Source of the DNA: Pseudoalteromonas sp. NC201
GTDB lineage: Bacteria > Pseudomonadota > Gammaproteobacteria > Enterobacterales > Alteromonadaceae
Assembly: GCF_002850255.1 (NCBI RefSeq)
Contig: NZ_CP022523.1
Span: forward strand, 1,002,486 to 1,066,485
Length of the DNA stretch: 64,000 nt
Direction: 5' to 3'
Shown here piece after piece: positions 60,590 to 64,000 of this stretch. Numbering within the stretch: position 1 is the first letter of the stretch; each line of letters begins with the position of its first letter. A program made the position numbers and the translations under genes. Under the pieces are notes generated by a model. That model did not search any database, had not been told where the DNA came from, and saw only the letters and a list, made by a program, of their open reading frames with translations.

Positions 60590-62533
60590 TTAGTTCAGGC
60601 TGTTGATGTAGTCTGTTTTCCACTTTTCAGGAAGACGTTGAAGAATCTCTTCTTCTGACATGCGTAAGTCCTGATCTTTGTAGTTGAACTCATCTTGTGT
60701 AGCAAGATCGCCTACCGCCATACCATTGGCAAACATGGCAAAATTACGAGACTCAGCTAGTTTAGAATCTGCTGTTGGAGCAAGTTTTAGGTTATAAATC
60801 TTGTCGCGATACTTCTCTTTGGTCACGCTAGTAACCAGCACTGACCCATCCTCAGTTAAGATACGGTCACCAACTTTTAGTTCTTTCGCCCAAATAATTC
60901 CTTTATTTGACGTTGAAATTGGGTGAGTTTCAGTAGTTAAGATATCAGAGCCATCGGCGCCTTTTACGCGATACATCTTGATAGCTTCAATCCCAACCGA
61001 CACATCAATAACTTGCATTGGTTCTTTAACTTGGGTATTCGAAGCAAGTGCACCTAATACCAAATCGCCTTTCGCAATGTCTTCAATAGCAAGTTGTTTT
61101 CCATCGGCCATGGTGATCATTGTGCCCGTTGCTAGACAGCTGTACCCTAGCTTCATCATAGGCAATACTTCACTATAGAAGTTACCAAAACGTGTTGATG
61201 TTTCTGAGGTTAGTGAAACTTGGAATGCAACGGCGCCACCACGTCCTTTCTTAAAGTACGGATAACCTTTCACAGCAAAGGTCATATACCAGTTTGCTTC
61301 AGCGATATTAGAGAACAGTTTAGCATTACCAAAACGTCCTTCTGAACGTGGAATATTCCAGCGAATAATCGACTCTTGGTTTACTGTATCAACTTCAAAC
61401 TCCAAGTAATCTGAAAATTGCTTAACGGCGTTTTCGAGTCCTTTGTAGCTTTGCTTTGTCGCGCCGCCATAGATACCTTCTTGTAGATAGATATTCGTTG
61501 GTTCATCTATACCGTTTGGTAAATCGCCCACAGTTGGATAGATTTCAGTGATCTCGTGAGGAACGCGTAATTCGCCATTGAATGGAATATTTACATCGGT
61601 AATTTCATTCGGTTCACGGTATTGATCTGCTGCGTAGTCACAGTCAGTGTGACTACGGTTTAAACAGATCTTAATAACAGCGTCGTTGTTCTTATCGATA
61701 GGCGCAGTCGCATTGTATTTCGGACGTGTATCCAATGATGAGCTGATCCCTACGCTAAGTGCAGAAGCCTCACCTTTTGCAACTGGTGAAGTAGAGCCAT
61801 ACAGCGCTTCAAAGTGTTCCCATGAGAATGGGTATTCAGTGTACTTCATCGTCGTGCTGATAGTGCCATCTTCTTGCTCAAGTTCAACGTATGAACTGGC
61901 GTAAATGGTATCTAGGTCGGGAAAGTTTGCTTTCAATGACTTTAGTGAAATAGTCGAAGTTGCAAGCGTGTCTTTACCATCTAATACATTAAATGTAGAA
62001 CCTAAAGGCGCAAGCTGATTGCCGTTTGCATCTTCTAGTAATAAGTCGATGTAGGTCGCTTTTGTGCCGCCAAAACGAGAGCTTTTCGCACGTACAATCA
62101 GGTATGGTTCATTAGTATCTGATGAAATGGCTAGGTTCATATCTAAGAAGAAATGCGCTTCTTTAATGATATCCACATCCGTTTCGCTAACAGGTGGTAC
62201 TGCGGACGTTGTGATGTTCATTTTTGCTGATAAGTGCTGTCCTTTTGCTACGTCTAGTGTTTTGTGTAGCTGTGGGAATTCACTCTCAATACGATTTGCC
62301 TTCATTAATCGAGACTTTGCTAATTGATAGTGCTGCGGGTTGGACATATCGAGTTTACGGATCCCGAATTGATCCGGTTGAGTTACCGCGGTGCCTTGTA
62401 TCGCTGCTGGTTCAGACTTTTGCTTCGATGCAGAGGTGGCTTGTTGATCAACACTGTTGCTAGCAGCTACTGCGTTACTGACTGCTAACGCGATTGCAAG
62501 CGGCATGAGCACCTTTTTGTTTAGTTTTTTCAT
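60590..62533 (-). CDS. Secreted protein with C-terminal Hint (hedgehog/intein) domain
   Basis: The 647-residue protein has a signal peptide (cleavage near NAVAAS), an unrecognised, beta-rich main part (about 100-465) and a Hint domain from Cys466 (SCLATGTMITMADG) with GDLVLG, the TxxH block (TTETHPIS) near residue 530, GDRILTEDG and a final FANGMAVGD. The last block ends in GD where splicing inteins have HN, and no Cys/Ser/Thr acceptor follows. It should therefore cleave itself at Ser465-Cys466 rather than splice, as in hedgehog or BIL-type proteins. A charged tail of about 45 residues follows. AAGGAAA precedes the ATG. Confidence 0.78.
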   Translation of the reverse strand: MKKLNKKVLMPLAIALAVSNAVAASNSVDQQATSASKQKSEPAAIQGTAVTQPDQFGIRKLDMSNPQHYQLAKSRLMKANRIESEFPQLHKTLDVAKGQHLSAKMNITTSAVPPVSETDVDIIKEAHFFLDMNLAISSDTNEPYLIVRAKSSRFGGTKATYIDLLLEDANGNQLAPLGSTFNVLDGKDTLATSTISLKSLKANFPDLDTIYASSYVELEQEDGTISTTMKYTEYPFSWEHFEALYGSTSPVAKGEASALSVGISSSLDTRPKYNATAPIDKNNDAVIKICLNRSHTDCDYAADQYREPNEITDVNIPFNGELRVPHEITEIYPTVGDLPNGIDEPTNIYLQEGIYGGATKQSYKGLENAVKQFSDYLEFEVDTVNQESIIRWNIPRSEGRFGNAKLFSNIAEANWYMTFAVKGYPYFKKGRGGAVAFQVSLTSETSTRFGNFYSEVLPMMKLGYSCLATGTMITMADGKQLAIEDIAKGDLVLGALASNTQVKEPMQVIDVSVGIEAIKMYRVKGADGSDILTTETHPISTSNKGIIWAKELKVGDRILTEDGSVLVTSVTKEKYRDKIYNLKLAPTADSKLAESRNFAMFANGMAVGDLATQDEFNYKDQDLRMSEEEILQRLPEKWKTDYINSLN

Positions 62534-62543
62534 GTTATTTTCC

Positions 62544-64000
62544 TTAATTCTTATAGATTTCTACAAGGTAGTCTTCAATTTCTCCGCTCCCCGAGGTTGC
62601 GGCACTGCTATAGTCAGAGCAAGGATCGATACTGTTTACTCTGCTAAATCCGTAATACTGCAAAATTCTCATACGAGTCGTCGTGACAGGTTGTGACAAC
62701 TTATTACTTGGAATGCTAAATTCACCTTCAACATAACCTTTGCCGTAGTCTTGGTTAGTTTGGTCGAAGTCCATTACTAAAAGTTCTGATTTGTTGTTTC
62801 TCCAGTCACCATCACCAAATTGACCATCATTGTTTAAATCAATCCAAATATGATAATTTTCAGCGAATGTTTCTGTGCCAGCATAGCCAGCTTCAATACG
62901 ATAGGTATTATTCTGTGTGGCATAGAGTTTGATTGGATTGTTAGGATTAACAACACCAGACTGCTGCGCATTGCTAAACGGACCATCTTGATTGAAAGTC
63001 ACACTGCTGATGTGTTCATAATCAGTGATACCTACAGCTGTGCAGTATTCAACGGGCTGAGTGGCCTTTAGTTCTAACACCATATTCTTGGTACCAGTGA
63101 CTCGTTCTCCTCGATCATGCCACCAAGGTTTGTCATAACTGATAGTCAAGCTTGCGGTATAGGTTCCAGCTGCTTGATAGGTATGAACTGTATCTTGGCC
63201 GAAACTATCATTCTGATTGTGCGTTGATCCGTCTCCGAAATCCCATACTAAAGTGACATTAGGATTCCAAGCGGCATTGTCAGGTTTTGCGGTGGTGTTA
63301 TTAAAGCTGACCTTAAACGTACCGTCTGCTTGCTCGGCTACCGTGTAGCTCACTTCAGGAATAAAGCTTGTCTCGCCAATTTTTACCGTTTCACTGGCCG
63401 ATTGTGTACCATCAACATGGTTAACTGTGAGTGTAATAGTGTATTCACCATCAGCTTGGTAGGTGTGCTGAGTGTCTCTTACCGAGGACGTGGCACCATC
63501 ACCAAATTGCCACTGTATGGTGCTACCTTGAGGGATAACACTTTGGTTTGTGTCTACATAAACAGTGCTACCGGATTTACGAGGTGTGAATCTTGCGGTG
63601 ATAGTTGTGTTAAACTGAACCTGTTTGTTCCAATTTCCTATGACTTTGTTGAATCTGTCATATGCTTTTAGCTCGACCGTATAGCTTCCAGCTTGCGCAT
63701 ATTGATGAGTAGGTGATTTTTTACTACTGGTTGAGCCATCTCCAAATTCCCATTTCCAACGTTTAACACGTGCATCAACCGTGTTGTTATCAAAACTCAT
63801 TTGATTAACACCTTGGTTGGCGGTGATTCTCAAATCAACAGGGTCATTGTTTTCAGTGAGTTTAACTGTGTAGTCTTCGACTTCGCCCCAGGACATATCT
63901 CCGCATGCAGACTTCACTAAACCAAATGACACCATAGTACGAAGGCGATAGCTTTGATTTAACTCACCACTCAATGAGATGTCGCCAGCCAATTGCGTCT
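62544..64000 (-). CDS. Partial secreted protein with PKD and GEVED domains
   Basis: The frame is open to the right edge, so the N-terminus is missing. The visible 485 residues begin inside a GEVED domain (SWGEVEDYTVKL). Three PKD domains follow (about residues 55-130, 130-205 and 210-310; WKWEFGDGSTS, WQFGDGATS, WDFGDGSTH), then a second complete GEVED domain (IWIDLNNDGQFGDGDW ... GSGEIEDYLVEI). It ends ten bases before the Hint protein start, so it is in the same operon. It is probably a large secreted binding protein or enzyme tail. Confidence 0.85.
   Translation of the reverse strand, partial: TQLAGDISLSGELNQSYRLRTMVSFGLVKSACGDMSWGEVEDYTVKLTENNDPVDLRITANQGVNQMSFDNNTVDARVKRWKWEFGDGSTSSKKSPTHQYAQAGSYTVELKAYDRFNKVIGNWNKQVQFNTTITARFTPRKSGSTVYVDTNQSVIPQGSTIQWQFGDGATSSVRDTQHTYQADGEYTITLTVNHVDGTQSASETVKIGETSFIPEVSYTVAEQADGTFKVSFNNTTAKPDNAAWNPNVTLVWDFGDGSTHNQNDSFGQDTVHTYQAAGTYTASLTISYDKPWWHDRGERVTGTKNMVLELKATQPVEYCTAVGITDYEHISSVTFNQDGPFSNAQQSGVVNPNNPIKLYATQNNTYRIEAGYAGTETFAENYHIWIDLNNDGQFGDGDWRNNKSELLVMDFDQTNQDYGKGYVEGEFSIPSNKLSQPVTTTRMRILQYYGFSRVNSIDPCSDYSSAATSGSGEIEDYLVEIYKN

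Noticed and set aside
60590..62533. Splicing intein in the Hint protein
   Set aside because: No C-terminal HN and no downstream nucleophile and extein were found; the domain is at the end of the protein.

Overview
The window looks like chromosomal DNA of a marine gammaproteobacterium, most probably Pseudoalteromonas or a close relative. This is an inference from gene content, not from a marker gene. The signs are several serine peptidases of the S9 family, large TonB-dependent receptors with dedicated regulators, a glrK-qseG-glrR operon, an AA10 LPMO next to a GH18 chitinase, an ahpC-ahpF pair, several chemoreceptors, and moderate-to-low GC. No rRNA, tRNA, CRISPR array, insertion sequence or prophage was recognised.

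Layout. 0-3 kb: an accessory cluster on the minus strand holding a protein with three double-glycine leader-like repeats, a translationally coupled membrane protein, two unknown proteins and an HTH regulator, with a small divergent gene opposite. 3-9.4 kb: a metallo-beta-lactamase-fold hydrolase, a periplasmic solute-binding protein, an S9A oligopeptidase lipoprotein and a dCache chemoreceptor. 9.5-14.7 kb: a GlrK/QseG/GlrR two-component operon. A shared intergenic region with three TGTTGC inverted repeats and a -24/-12 element separates it from six tandem genes for tiny exported EF-hand proteins. 14.7-15.8 kb: about 1 kb without an intact gene, with a gene remnant and a REP-like element. 15.8-23.4 kb: ibpA, a LysR-controlled GST/NTF2/tautomerase operon, small conserved genes, an S9 peptidase and a LysR/GFA pair. 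23.4-38 kb: two paralogous TonB-dependent receptors, a CadC-like sensor-regulator, a Sel1/TonB-C protein, a ThrE-type exporter, a LacI regulator and a third S9 peptidase. 38-47 kb: an RhtA-like exporter, an unusual DUF2431 methyltransferase-like protein with a C2H2 finger, small membrane proteins, a CZB zinc chemoreceptor, a GGDEF protein, ahpC-ahpF, a REP-like tandem array and a DM13 protein. 47-52 kb: chitin degradation (LPMO plus ChiA). 52-64 kb: YaeQ, a leucine-rich-repeat lipoprotein and a minus-strand run of six secreted proteins.

How the parts work together. The S9 peptidases, TonB receptors and amino-acid exporters fit growth on proteins and peptides, and the LPMO and chitinase fit growth on chitin. 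The two regions that look least described are these. (1) The 55.6-64 kb secreted cluster has three paralogous exported proteins sharing an invariant CxxxNxxPC motif and a pattern resembling the MACPF/CDC pore-forming fold. They are interleaved with GEVED and PKD proteins and with a secreted protein that ends in a Hint (hedgehog/intein) autoprocessing domain. (2) The GlrR-sigma54-EF-hand array links an envelope-stress type two-component system to amplified calcium-binding peptides. The triple GG-motif polyprotein near the left edge is a third candidate. All functional statements come from reading motifs; no database search was possible.
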